From assembly GCF_005491705.1 (NCBI RefSeq), contig NZ_CP028092.1:2356001-2420000 (forward strand): a DNA stretch of 64,000 nt, in the 5' to 3' direction. The notes under the pieces were generated by a model. The model made no database searches. It was not told the DNA's origin and was given only the letters and a program-made list of their open reading frames with translations. Shown one piece after another: positions 7,764 to 16,115 of the stretch (position 1 is the stretch's first letter; every line of letters begins with the position of its first letter). A program made the translations under genes and the position numbers. The DNA is from Pontibacter sp. SGAir0037 (GTDB taxonomy: Bacteria; Bacteroidota; Bacteroidia; Cytophagales; Hymenobacteraceae).

Positions 7764-8181
7764 AATTTATTTACCCCAATGCTAGAAAACAACTTACTAT
7801 TTAATCATTTGGCTTTTTTGCTTCTTTTAAATAATAGAAACAGAAGTATTATAACAGGTTGGTGAAAGTTAGAGGAACAATGTAATCAGAGAATGAACTA
7901 TTCTTTTCTGAAACCTGTAAACATTTCTTTAGGTAACAAAAAGGATTTGAGAAACCCATTTCTTTAAAAATGGGTTAATAAAATATGGGAATGTATTCCT
8001 CTATCGATATGATTCATTAAAATATTTAAGAAACATATAATTCTTAAAATTTTAAATTGCGTTAATCCGTAATATTAAAGAGCCTGATAAACAAACAAAA
8101 ACGGAAGTGCTATTCTTCAGAATTCTTTATTATTTTAGAGAACTTATACTTTAAGCTTTATTGTAGAACACGTTTATCTTT
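7764..8181. other. A+T-rich spacer
   Basis: About 420 bp between the start of the first WcaI-like gene and a small rightward ORF. It should hold the promoter of the leftward gene. The only structure noticed is a small hairpin (AACCCATTT 7953-7961 with AAATGGGTT 7968-7976). No gene is apparent. Confidence 0.4.
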
Positions 8182-8463
8182 ATGGCCATGAAAATACTAA
8201 GCACTCTTATAGGGCTTTTCAGAAGAGGCGACAAAACGAAGGCCACAACACATCATTCTCCTTTTACTGAACGCGAATTATCTGATGCATATGAAGCCTT
8301 GCATTTAGAAGTGATGCATGATATACAAAAAACAACGCATTCTCCGTCTGAGTTAAATAACGAAAGCAAGGCCGAAAATGAATTAGTAAAAAATAAACTT
8401 AAAAAGCATTTCTCACCCAATATAAGATCTGACATAAGTAGTAATAGCCAGGATACTGTTTAG
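8182..8463 (+). CDS. Small hypothetical protein
   Basis: An ORF of 93 residues (or 91 from the ATG at 8188). The composition is natural: an amphipathic start MKILSTLIGLFRRGDK, then polar segments such as SPFTERELSDAYEALHLEVM, with no cysteine and balanced charges. It has no signal peptide or full membrane span. It runs against the EPS genes and its stop overlaps the end of the second WcaI-like gene by 4 bp. I do not recognise a family. It is one of only a few rightward ORFs in this part of the EPS locus and may be a small regulator or a chance frame. Confidence 0.4.
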   Translation: MAMKILSTLIGLFRRGDKTKATTHHSPFTERELSDAYEALHLEVMHDIQKTTHSPSELNNESKAENELVKNKLKKHFSPNIRSDISSNSQDTV

Positions 8464-9740
8464 CATAATGCATATGCTTCAGCAAGTTCTTCTCTTCCTA
8501 TTACACTATCTTCAAATGATGTCATTATTATTTCTCTAGATAGATATCGCTCTGCATATAAACGAGCATTTTGGCAGTGCTTCTCATTGTTATCAGAAAT
8601 TGCAAGTTTTATACCCTCGGTCAGAGCTGCTTGATTTTCTGCATCAACTAACAGGCCCATCTTATATTTATTAACAAGTTCGTAAAGCCCAGACCCACGA
8701 TTAGCTGTTATTAAAGCTAATCCACCAACCGCGAGTACGTTAGTTAACTTTGAAGGCATTACCAAATCACTTGCATTTGCTTTCTGAATAATTAAATGAA
8801 TATCAGCCGTGTTTAGAAATTGGTTAAACTTTTCGATTGGCTGAAGTGGGTAAAAAATGACATTTGTAAGATTTAAGCTTCCAGATAAGCTCTGTAACTT
8901 CTCTTTATAAGGACCGGAACCGCATATTAGAAATTTTACTCCTTCCATGGTACTCAGCTCTTTTGCTGCATAAAGTATAGCCTCCAGCCCTTGCTTCTCT
9001 CCCATTGCACCTGAGTATAAAATAATGGTATCTGTAGGTTTGAAACCAAACTCTACTTTTAATGCTGACTTATCCTGTACAGGATAGAAGAAGTTTATAT
9101 CAGCCCAGTTTGGGAATAAAAGCACATCCTTATTTGCTTTATGCCTGATTCGCTGAATCATTCCTTCCGAAATACTGCTGATATAATCAGCTTGATTTAA
9201 AATATATTTCTCTAAGGAGAACAACCCTTTGAGAATCTTTTCTGATTTTATCATTCTTAAATCGCGAGCAGCCTCAATCTGTAGGTCCTGTATATGGTAA
9301 AAGAATTTGGCATTACGCAGCTTCTTATAAAGAACACCTAAAAGACCAAACTGAAATGATGGTGCTATAGCTATTACTGTATCAAACTTTTGAGTGAAAA
9401 TAAACTGCAGTAACTTTAATCCAGCAGTTAACAGGAAAGTAAGGTCAAGTATCATTCTCTTTAAACCCGTAGGGTTAGCAGGAACATACTGAGGACATCT
9501 GATAACCTTAAGTTTACCACCTTCTTTAACCTTATCAATATCATAATATTCTGTCTTATACCAGAACCTGTCGCTTCTATATGGTTCCTGTACTTTCCAG
9601 TAAGGATAATAAGGATAAGAAGTAAGAACGGTACAATCATACCCATTTTTTGCGAGCCAACTAATCATTTCACCACTATATTTACCAATACCTGTTGGCT
9701 CTGGGTGAAAATTATAACCAATCATCAAAATTTTCTTCAT
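8460..9740 (-). CDS. WcaI-like glycosyltransferase, copy 2
   Basis: A protein of 426 residues with the same architecture as the gene at 6459-7763: ILMIGYNFHPEPTGIGKYSG at the N-terminus, SYPYYPYWKVQEPYRSDRFW, then IILYSGAMGEKQGLEAILYA and FLICGSGPYKEKLQSLSG in the nucleotide-sugar-binding half. Conserved blocks also include NQFLNTADIHLIIQKANASD and PSKLTNVLAVGGLALITANR. The two copies are clearly a tandem duplication that has diverged, so they may add different sugars or linkages. The gene is the left arm of a divergent spacer whose right arm is the Wza-like gene. Substrate specificity is unknown. Confidence 0.88.
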   Translation of the reverse strand: MKKILMIGYNFHPEPTGIGKYSGEMISWLAKNGYDCTVLTSYPYYPYWKVQEPYRSDRFWYKTEYYDIDKVKEGGKLKVIRCPQYVPANPTGLKRMILDLTFLLTAGLKLLQFIFTQKFDTVIAIAPSFQFGLLGVLYKKLRNAKFFYHIQDLQIEAARDLRMIKSEKILKGLFSLEKYILNQADYISSISEGMIQRIRHKANKDVLLFPNWADINFFYPVQDKSALKVEFGFKPTDTIILYSGAMGEKQGLEAILYAAKELSTMEGVKFLICGSGPYKEKLQSLSGSLNLTNVIFYPLQPIEKFNQFLNTADIHLIIQKANASDLVMPSKLTNVLAVGGLALITANRGSGLYELVNKYKMGLLVDAENQAALTEGIKLAISDNNEKHCQNARLYAERYLSREIIMTSFEDSVIGREELAEAYALC

Positions 9741-10568
9741 TTCCTTTTTTCTTATAGATCAAGCAACCTAATAAAATCGTGCACAAATAATTAATAGAAG
9801 ATGAACAAGCAGAGATAACTTAGCTCTTACAATCGATTGTGAGTATTGTAACTTAGCTTTGCATATTTAAATTATCTGTGGCAGTAAAACTTATGTGTAG
9901 TGGCTATCAGATTATATACTCTTTAAAACAAGAAGACAAAATCGGAACATAAAACATAATAGCGGAAAGACCACCCATTGTATTTATAAGCTTTACAAGA
10001 AATACTATGCCAAAAATTATAACAACGATATGCTATATGTATAACAGCAAATAATAAAGCAGAAAAGGTATATCAAAAATACATTTAATCTTATTAGATG
10101 TGTTTTAAAGAGGTAAAAATAAGTTACAGGGTGCCAAATTGAATCATGATATCCCAATTTGACACTTTATAAAACCTAAATTTTTCCCATTTCGATTCAA
10201 TAATTCCTATTATAAAACAACATTGGTTATATTTTGCTCATACTAACCGCCTTTAGCTGAATGTTGAGACTAAATAGACCTATATTATATATTTAATTAG
10301 GAATATTGGCATGATTATTAGAATTGAAACTAAGGATTACTATTTCAACCTATAATATCATAAATGAAGAATAAATATTACAAATATTGTTGAGCAAAGT
10401 GTAAGCATATCTCTAATAATTAGAGTTCACCCTTTACCTTCTCCTTCTTTACTTTTTAATGAAATACTAACATCAACTAAAAGCTACATACGCAATCACA
10501 TAATATAGCGAACTCAAAACTTAGATTTATCTACAATAAACTGCAATACATAAGATAATGCATCAAAC
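9741..10568. other. Long divergent spacer between EPS transcription units
   Basis: About 830 bp, strongly A+T-rich and with no credible gene. It separates the leftward WcaI-like gene from the rightward wza-wzc pair, so it must hold both promoters. It contains an inverted motif pair at 10131-10165, listed separately, and the 12-mer TTTTTCCCATTT at about 10181-10192, which recurs in the other EPS spacer. Confidence 0.5.
10131..10165. promoter_or_regulatory. Candidate EPS operator, inverted motif pair
   Basis: GTGCCAAATTG (10131-10141) and CAATTTGACAC (10155-10165) are inverted copies matching at 10 of 11 positions, separated by 13 bp containing the small palindrome ATCATGAT. The right half, CCCAATTTGACAC, recurs as CCCATTTTGACAC at 31618-31630 in the other divergent EPS spacer. 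This suggests a binding site for a dimeric regulator. No regulator gene is visible in the locus. Confidence 0.35.
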
Positions 10569-11375
10569 ATGCTTTTAAAAGAAAAAACCTTCGAATCTAG
10601 AATCCTACTGCAACTAAAGACACCACTTAGATTTATAATTTACATTTTTGTTTTGGTTACAGCTTTTTCATGTGTACCCAGGAAAAAGCTACTGTATTTG
10701 CAGGAAGCTAGTAAAGTAAAACAGACTAATGCTAAATCCTTTGCTTCAAACAGCTTGGAATACAGACTTAAACCAGATGATGTAGTTTCTATTCATATTT
10801 TCAGTCTGACTCCAGGTCAGTTTAACATATTCAGCAGAAGTACCGAGGATGCTCAAAATCCTGCTACTATTTTTACAATAGACAGAGCGGGTTTTGTGGA
10901 ATTACCTGCAATAGGACAAGTGGAAGTAAATAATCTTACTATTAAGCAAGCACAAGATAAAATACGACTTCTTTTAGAAGAGTATCTGAAAAGCCCTTTA
11001 GTGCGCATTGAGTTAAGGACCCCATTTGAGTTTACAATACTAGGTGAAGTAAACAAGCCCGGCCATTTTACTAAAGTTGGAGAAGAAATAACATTATTCG
11101 AAGCTTTAGGTTCAGCAGGCGACCTTACACGCTTTGCGGATCGCTCTAACATCAAACTGGTAAGGAAAAATAAAGAAGGACAAACAGAAATCATTAATAT
11201 AGATGTTTTAAAGGCAGATCTTCTTGCAAGCGAATATTACCACTTACGCTCTGAAGACGTCATAATTGTGGATCCATTGGGGGCTAGGGGCGCCAGGGAA
11301 AACCAGCTCTTTTTCCTAACCTCAACTGTTGGCATTATTACATCGCTTTCTCTACTCTTATCAAGAATTTTATAA
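10569..11375 (+). CDS. Wza-like polysaccharide export lipoprotein
   Basis: A protein of 268 residues. The N-terminal hydrophobic segment (IIYIFVLVTAFSC) ends in a lipobox-like FSC, so it is probably a lipoprotein; the leader is long, and a start inside it cannot be excluded. The Poly_export domain follows (LEYRLKPDDVVSIHIFSLTP), then an SLBB-type domain (FTILGEVNKPGHFTKVGEEI, LFEALGSAGDLTRFADRSNI). A C-terminal hydrophobic segment (FLTSTVGIITSLSLLLSRIL) corresponds to the membrane anchor usual in Bacteroidota members. Wza-type proteins form the outer membrane channel for polysaccharide. It overlaps the Wzc-like gene by one base (TAATG), so the two are coupled. Confidence 0.9.
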   Translation: MLLKEKTFESRILLQLKTPLRFIIYIFVLVTAFSCVPRKKLLYLQEASKVKQTNAKSFASNSLEYRLKPDDVVSIHIFSLTPGQFNIFSRSTEDAQNPATIFTIDRAGFVELPAIGQVEVNNLTIKQAQDKIRLLLEEYLKSPLVRIELRTPFEFTILGEVNKPGHFTKVGEEITLFEALGSAGDLTRFADRSNIKLVRKNKEGQTEIINIDVLKADLLASEYYHLRSEDVIIVDPLGARGARENQLFFLTSTVGIITSLSLLLSRIL

Positions 11376-13657
11376 TGAACTTAAAGCCTCCAACTAATCA
11401 AAGCTTTGATCCAACTCAGTTGTTTCAGCGCATATTATCTAAGTGGTACATTATTCTACTGTTCGTCACTGTATGTATAACCTGTGCCTATTTTTATAAC
11501 AAATATTCTCTGCCACGATATAATGTCGTGACAACACTACAAGTAAAAAAACAGCAGGCTATTGTCTCAGCAGATCCAACTGCCCTAATCTTTAACCACG
11601 GAAGTAGTAACTCTCTTAACCTTCCGGATGAGACGGTTTTATTAAAATCATTTCCCCTGCTCACCTCCACAATCAGTGATCTTGATTTTGCTGTTTCATA
11701 TTACTACAGTAATCCTCTTAAAAAAATAGAACTACATAAAAATTCTCCAATTAAATTATCAATTGATGTCAATTCTACATTCTTACCCTACGAGCAGGAA
11801 TGGAAATGCTTACCATTGGACAGCACGAGGTATATTATTGAAATTGGTGATGAAATAAGGCATCAATTAGCCTTTAATAAGCAAGCCAATATAGACGGAT
11901 TTATATTTACTGTAAACCTTGAGGATTATAGCGAACTTGTTAAGTATAATCATATCATCTTCAAAGTCAACAACCCTCTCCAACTAGTTCGCGACTACCA
12001 GGGACGGGTCAAGATTTCTCCATTCGATGAAAAATCATCCATCATCAATATTTCAGTGGTGGGAGAAAACCCGGATAAGGAGATAGAATTCTTAAATTCG
12101 TTTGTCAAAAACATCATTGATCAAAGTATCCAGAGTAAAAGACTTAATTCTGAACGTACTGCAAAATTTATTGATGAGCAACTGTCAGAAAACACCGATT
12201 CATTAAAGGCGATCGAAGGTCAGTTACAAAGGTTTAAAAATGAAAAAGCAACTGTTGATCTTAATGTAGAAGGGAATCAGCTATACACCAACATAAAAGA
12301 GTTAGAAAAACAAAAGGCTGACTTACTGCTAAGCAACCGCTATTTAGATTACCTGATACAATCTGTATCGAGTGAATCTGAAATAAACCAACTGATGATG
12401 CCGGCGCCAATAGATGGACAGGATCCTGTACTTGCTAAGCTATTAAACCAATTAGTAGATGCTCAGTTGGAAGTTAAGCTGCTTGCCAATGACAAAATCA
12501 CAAAAAATCCACTCTTACAAGAAAAGAAAAAAATAATAAAAGATCTTAAAGATAACATTACCTATAATGTTAAAAGCCTTAAAGGCAAGAATAACATCCG
12601 CCTGAAGGACATGAATAGCAGAATCTCTATGTTTTCGGCTTCTCTACAAGGTATTCCTAAAGCAGAAAGAGAGTTAGTGAATATAAAGCGGGACCATAGG
12701 TTGAACGAAAACTTATATCTGTTATTTATGGAGAAAAGGATTGAAGCTGGGATCAACGCCGCCACGATTGTTTCGGATTACAGCATCATAAATCATCCGA
12801 TAAACGAAGGAGTTGTTTCAGCCAGCCCGTTACGAAATTATTCTATTGCTTTGCTGCTAGGCACGATCTTGCCTGTAAGTATTCTTTTGGTACTAGATTT
12901 CCTAAGTGACAAAGTTCGTTCGAAAGATGATGTAGAAAGAATGCTTCCGATGCCAATAATATGCTCAGTTGTTCATAAAAACAAACGTTCAGTGGGAATG
13001 ATAGATAGTAATGTGCTGGAATCATTCAGGTCATTCAGGGCAAATCTTCAATACTTACCACAACCTAAACAGGTTTTGCTTGTTACTTCCTCTATGAGTG
13101 GTGAGGGGAAAACATTTAGCTCATATCATCTTTCTCAGATATTAGCAATTACAGATAAGAAAGTCGTTTGGATTAATGCCGATTTACGTGTCAAAACCAA
13201 CGGAACTCCATCTGAAAAGTTAGGCCTTAGTGAATACTTAGCACAACTCGCATCGATAGATGATATAATAGAGAAAGATGAAACCAATGTGCATATTATC
13301 AGGGCAGGAAAAACACCGCATAACCCAGCGGAATTGTTGGTTAACCCACGAATGCAGACGTTAGTAGATGTATTAAAAGAACATTTTGACTATATTATTA
13401 TTGACACACCTCCAGTTGCTGCTTTTTCTGATGCTTTTGAACTAATGGCACTGGCAGATCAAATATTTGTTGTTGTTCGCCAAAAATTCACTAAAATATC
13501 TGCTCTGGCTACAATACGAGAACTTCTTCATATAAATAAGATTGAACACATTTCTATTATTCTTAATGATGTGAAAGATAAGCGGGTTAAATATGCTTCT
13601 AAGTACTATGCCAAAAGTTATAGAACAAATTCATCGAAAGATTTCATCGTAAAATAA
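11375..13657 (+). CDS. Wzc-like polysaccharide co-polymerase / tyrosine autokinase
   Basis: A protein of 760 residues: an N-terminal Wzz-type membrane helix (ILSKWYIILLFVTVCITCAY), a long periplasmic part with coiled coil (about 250-470), a second membrane helix (YSIALLLGTILPVSILLVLD), then a cytoplasmic BY-kinase domain. Walker A is SGEGKTFSS near residue 574 and Walker B is YIIIDTPPV near 674. Four tyrosines near the end (740, 744, 745, 749) form the usual phosphorylation cluster. Walker A' reads VVWINADLR near 600, with Asn where the first Asp of the usual DADLR stands, and the Pro normally following is missing. The protein would control chain length and export with the Wza-like protein. 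The altered Walker A' may weaken kinase activity. Confidence 0.92.
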   Translation: MNLKPPTNQSFDPTQLFQRILSKWYIILLFVTVCITCAYFYNKYSLPRYNVVTTLQVKKQQAIVSADPTALIFNHGSSNSLNLPDETVLLKSFPLLTSTISDLDFAVSYYYSNPLKKIELHKNSPIKLSIDVNSTFLPYEQEWKCLPLDSTRYIIEIGDEIRHQLAFNKQANIDGFIFTVNLEDYSELVKYNHIIFKVNNPLQLVRDYQGRVKISPFDEKSSIINISVVGENPDKEIEFLNSFVKNIIDQSIQSKRLNSERTAKFIDEQLSENTDSLKAIEGQLQRFKNEKATVDLNVEGNQLYTNIKELEKQKADLLLSNRYLDYLIQSVSSESEINQLMMPAPIDGQDPVLAKLLNQLVDAQLEVKLLANDKITKNPLLQEKKKIIKDLKDNITYNVKSLKGKNNIRLKDMNSRISMFSASLQGIPKAERELVNIKRDHRLNENLYLLFMEKRIEAGINAATIVSDYSIINHPINEGVVSASPLRNYSIALLLGTILPVSILLVLDFLSDKVRSKDDVERMLPMPIICSVVHKNKRSVGMIDSNVLESFRSFRANLQYLPQPKQVLLVTSSMSGEGKTFSSYHLSQILAITDKKVVWINADLRVKTNGTPSEKLGLSEYLAQLASIDDIIEKDETNVHIIRAGKTPHNPAELLVNPRMQTLVDVLKEHFDYIIIDTPPVAAFSDAFELMALADQIFVVVRQKFTKISALATIRELLHINKIEHISIILNDVKDKRVKYASKYYAKSYRTNSSKDFIVK

Positions 13658-13677
13658 TCAATAGTAACTTCTATTCT

Positions 13678-13720
13678 GTAGTGCTTCTTATCTTTAGAGA
13701 GAGGAGCACTACATTTTTTT
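13678..13720 (+). terminator. Rho-independent terminator after wza-wzc
   Basis: GTAGTGCT (13678-13685) pairs with AGCACTAC (13705-13712), with a few further G-U and A-U pairs inside, and is followed directly by ATTTTTTT. It lies about 20 bp after the stop of the Wzc-like gene and fits a terminator of the rightward pair. Confidence 0.75.
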
Positions 13721-14145
13721 ATAAAGGTTCTTAAAAAATAGCACCCAACCCTCCTCTTTCAAAAATATAAATTCTGCTATTCATTCATTTTTGAAGTACA
13801 ATACATTCTTCCTTTAGCGATATAATCCTCATCCTTTTAGCTTGTCTGCTGTTGCAGCAGGAACTGGTTTGGAAGCGGCATACTCAGGTCTGTTCTGGTT
13901 GTAGAAGTTAGTGAACCTGTTAAAACCTCTTTAACTTTCTGCAGGCTTTCAAGCTCTTATCTGGCAGGGAAAACAACTTCCACAATGGGAAGACAAATTC
14001 GATGCAGTAACTTTAATGCGCACTAGCTACGTGCGTAAAATCAAAATAGATGATGATTTACTTAGAGATACTGCCGGAATAAACCAGCTTTGGACTAGCT
14101 GCTGCAATTAGTTATCAGGCTCAACCTCAGAGTTCTGTTGTAATG

Positions 14146-14210
14146 GTACAGCACTTTATTTATGAAGTCAATCTCAGAGTATGTGATTGACTTCATAAAT
14201 AAAGTGCTGT
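14146..14210. repeat. Perfect 27-bp-arm inverted repeat
   Basis: The arm at 14146-14172 (TACAGCACTTTATTTATGAA then GTCAATC) is exactly repeated in reverse complement at 14184-14210, around an 11-nt loop. It is not next to a stop codon: the Wzc-like gene ends about 490 bp to the left and the epimerase gene about 230 bp to the right. It could be a strong bidirectional terminator, a fold-back mobile remnant, or a small palindromic element. Confidence 0.8.
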
Positions 14211-14438
14211 AAATGCCGTGCTTGGGGACAATAGCCGTTATTATTCCCTTCTCTGCTTTTAAAAGGTCTTTAAAATCTCGTCTGCTGACCAGCGTCTTCT
14301 TTACATTAGTAGTACAAGTTAATATCTTATACGGTTGTAGATTCTAATGTCCAGTAGTTTAGGGAATAAGAAAAACTGGTATTGCATTCTGATCAACAAA
14401 GAAGAAACATTATGTAAACCGAAATAACAGGCAAGTAG

Positions 14439-15467
14439 CTACTCTGTCAAACTAACCGGATAGGTATTAGATACTGCTTCGGAAGAAACAGACGCGGGTC
14501 TAATTTTATATGACTTATTATTGACTAACCAATTTAATGTTCTTCTTACTCCTTCCTGCCTACTTACAGGAACAGGACCTGATATTTGAAATAAATCCTG
14601 TAGTGGAAAAGTATTATTAGTAGTCATATTACTTAACCTAAAACTTGTCATAGGAAATTTAATTTTCAATTTAGCTAAAACATCTCCCGTAAGAGCTGCC
14701 AGTTGTATGGCGCTAAAAGGAATTCTCTTTATTTTTCCTTTACCCATGGCTATAGAGATTTCATTCGCCCATTCTGATATCTGTATAGGTTCAAAATCTC
14801 CGATGTAAAATGTTTTACAACAACTGCTTTCTGCATCGATGAGCGTTTGTATTTGGTAAATCGAATTATCCACATAACCATAAGTTTTGGTACAGGTATT
14901 ACCAAAGTCAAAGTATTTACCTTGATACACTACATTAAAAAAATCAATGTAGGGAATATTAAACCAAGGCCCCCATATAGAAGTAGGTCTGATAAGTACC
15001 CAGTTATGATTAATATTTACACTCTCTTTAACTAGTAATTCTGCTTTAACTTTACTTTCACCATACAGTGTATGGGGTTTATAGTCGTCATAATTTAGAG
15101 GTACATAACCAGGTTTGCACACATACATTGAAGAAGTATAAACTACTTTCTTAATGGAAGGTAACATATTTGCAATGTCGATTATATGCTTTGTGCCGTC
15201 AAAATTGGCCCTGTAATAATCTAAGGTCGTTCCATCCAGATCTGTTACAGCAGCTAGATGTATAATTACATCAGGATTAAAAAGTAGAATTAGAACCTTA
15301 AGCTTTTCAAATTCCAGGATATCCACCTGGCGCCAATAAGGGAACTGTTGCTCGTTCTGAGGTCTTGCTATATCCAGGTTGAGCACCTCGTGCCCCTCGT
15401 TTATAAGCTTACTCACTAAATTAGTTCCTATAAAACCGGAACCTCCTGTAACCACATATTTTCCCAT
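14439..15467 (-). CDS. NAD(P)-dependent sugar epimerase/dehydratase
   Basis: A short-chain dehydrogenase of the extended type, 342 residues. The N-terminus has the GxxGxxG nucleotide site (VVTGGSGFIGTNLVSKLINE), then an acidic residue after strand 2 (LNLDIARP). VIIHLAAVTDLDG and the catalytic YxxxK (YGESKVKAELL), with upstream Ser in YTSSMYV, complete the active site. These features fit the UDP-glucose 4-epimerase/dehydratase group, but the exact reaction cannot be told. It is the last gene of the long leftward EPS run and lies 42 bp after the acetyltransferase gene. It probably prepares or modifies a nucleotide sugar. Confidence 0.88.
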   Translation of the reverse strand: MGKYVVTGGSGFIGTNLVSKLINEGHEVLNLDIARPQNEQQFPYWRQVDILEFEKLKVLILLFNPDVIIHLAAVTDLDGTTLDYYRANFDGTKHIIDIANMLPSIKKVVYTSSMYVCKPGYVPLNYDDYKPHTLYGESKVKAELLVKESVNINHNWVLIRPTSIWGPWFNIPYIDFFNVVYQGKYFDFGNTCTKTYGYVDNSIYQIQTLIDAESSCCKTFYIGDFEPIQISEWANEISIAMGKGKIKRIPFSAIQLAALTGDVLAKLKIKFPMTSFRLSNMTTNNTFPLQDLFQISGPVPVSRQEGVRRTLNWLVNNKSYKIRPASVSSEAVSNTYPVSLTE

Positions 15468-15509
15468 TATTTTATTAATTACTTTTGAGTAATAAGGTGC
15501 ACTTCTTAT

Positions 15510-16103
15510 TTATCTATCAGAAATAGTCCTGTCTTTAATTGGTACGGCCGGAGTTCCAACACATATTTTACCAGCTGGCAAATTCTTTAGCACAGAGCTT
15601 CTCGCACTAACAATAGTTCCTTTTCCAATTGTAGTTCCGGGTGCTATATAAACGTCATTTGTTATCCAGCACTCATCCTCAATATAAACAGGCTTACTAA
15701 ATATATCGAAGGTTATTTTGTCATAAGCATGGCCTCCAGTGTTTATATACACTTTATGCGCAATAGCTACATGATTACCTATTCTTACATTTCCCAAATT
15801 ATAAATAGAAGTATCATCTCCTACCCAGCAGTGGTTACCAATCTCCAGGTTCCATGGGTAAGTTATCTTAACAGAAGATCTTATTTTAACTCCTTTACCA
15901 ATCTGTGCTCCAAAAAACCTAAGCAGGAGTACTCGCCAACCATAAAATACCTGCGGCGACATAGAAAAAAGAGTACCTTGCACTATCCACCACAACTGCA
16001 CTAATAGTTTAGATTTACCTCTGAAAGAAGCCGGAACATCAAAAGTGCTTAAATCCTGATAAACCAGTTTATGACCTACCTCTGCTTTACTAATTACAGC
16101 CAT
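15510..16103 (-). CDS. WcaF-like acetyltransferase
   Basis: A protein of 197 residues with a left-handed beta-helix of hexapeptide repeats (IGKGVKIRSSVKITYPWNLE, then IGNHCWVGDDTSIYNLGNVR, then IGKGTIVSARSSVLKNLPAG). The stretch FFGAQIGKGVKIRSSVKI with YPWNLEIG is typical of WcaF, the colanic acid acetyltransferase family. The catalytic His is likely in the GGHAYDK loop. It lies 12 bp after the stop of a glycosyltransferase gene, so it belongs to the same transcript. It would acetylate a sugar of the repeat unit, using acetyl-CoA. Confidence 0.85.
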   Translation of the reverse strand: MAVISKAEVGHKLVYQDLSTFDVPASFRGKSKLLVQLWWIVQGTLFSMSPQVFYGWRVLLLRFFGAQIGKGVKIRSSVKITYPWNLEIGNHCWVGDDTSIYNLGNVRIGNHVAIAHKVYINTGGHAYDKITFDIFSKPVYIEDECWITNDVYIAPGTTIGKGTIVSARSSVLKNLPAGKICVGTPAVPIKDRTISDR

Positions 16104-16115
16104 TATCTTATAACA

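Larger units (their letters stand above)
13658..14438. other. Spacer with gene debris between convergent EPS units
   Basis: About 780 bp without an intact gene. Read leftward, 13843-13938 gives FNRFTNFYNQNRPEYAASKP followed by a stop, which looks like the extreme C-terminus of a DDE transposase (FxxFYNxxRP). Read rightward, about 13969-14111 gives a coding-like segment (LPQWEDKFDAVTLMRTSYV, KIKIDDDLLRDTAGINQLWT) that I cannot place. The region also holds the terminator after the Wzc-like gene and a 27-bp-arm hairpin at 14146-14210. I read it as remains of old insertions or lost EPS genes. Confidence 0.4.
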
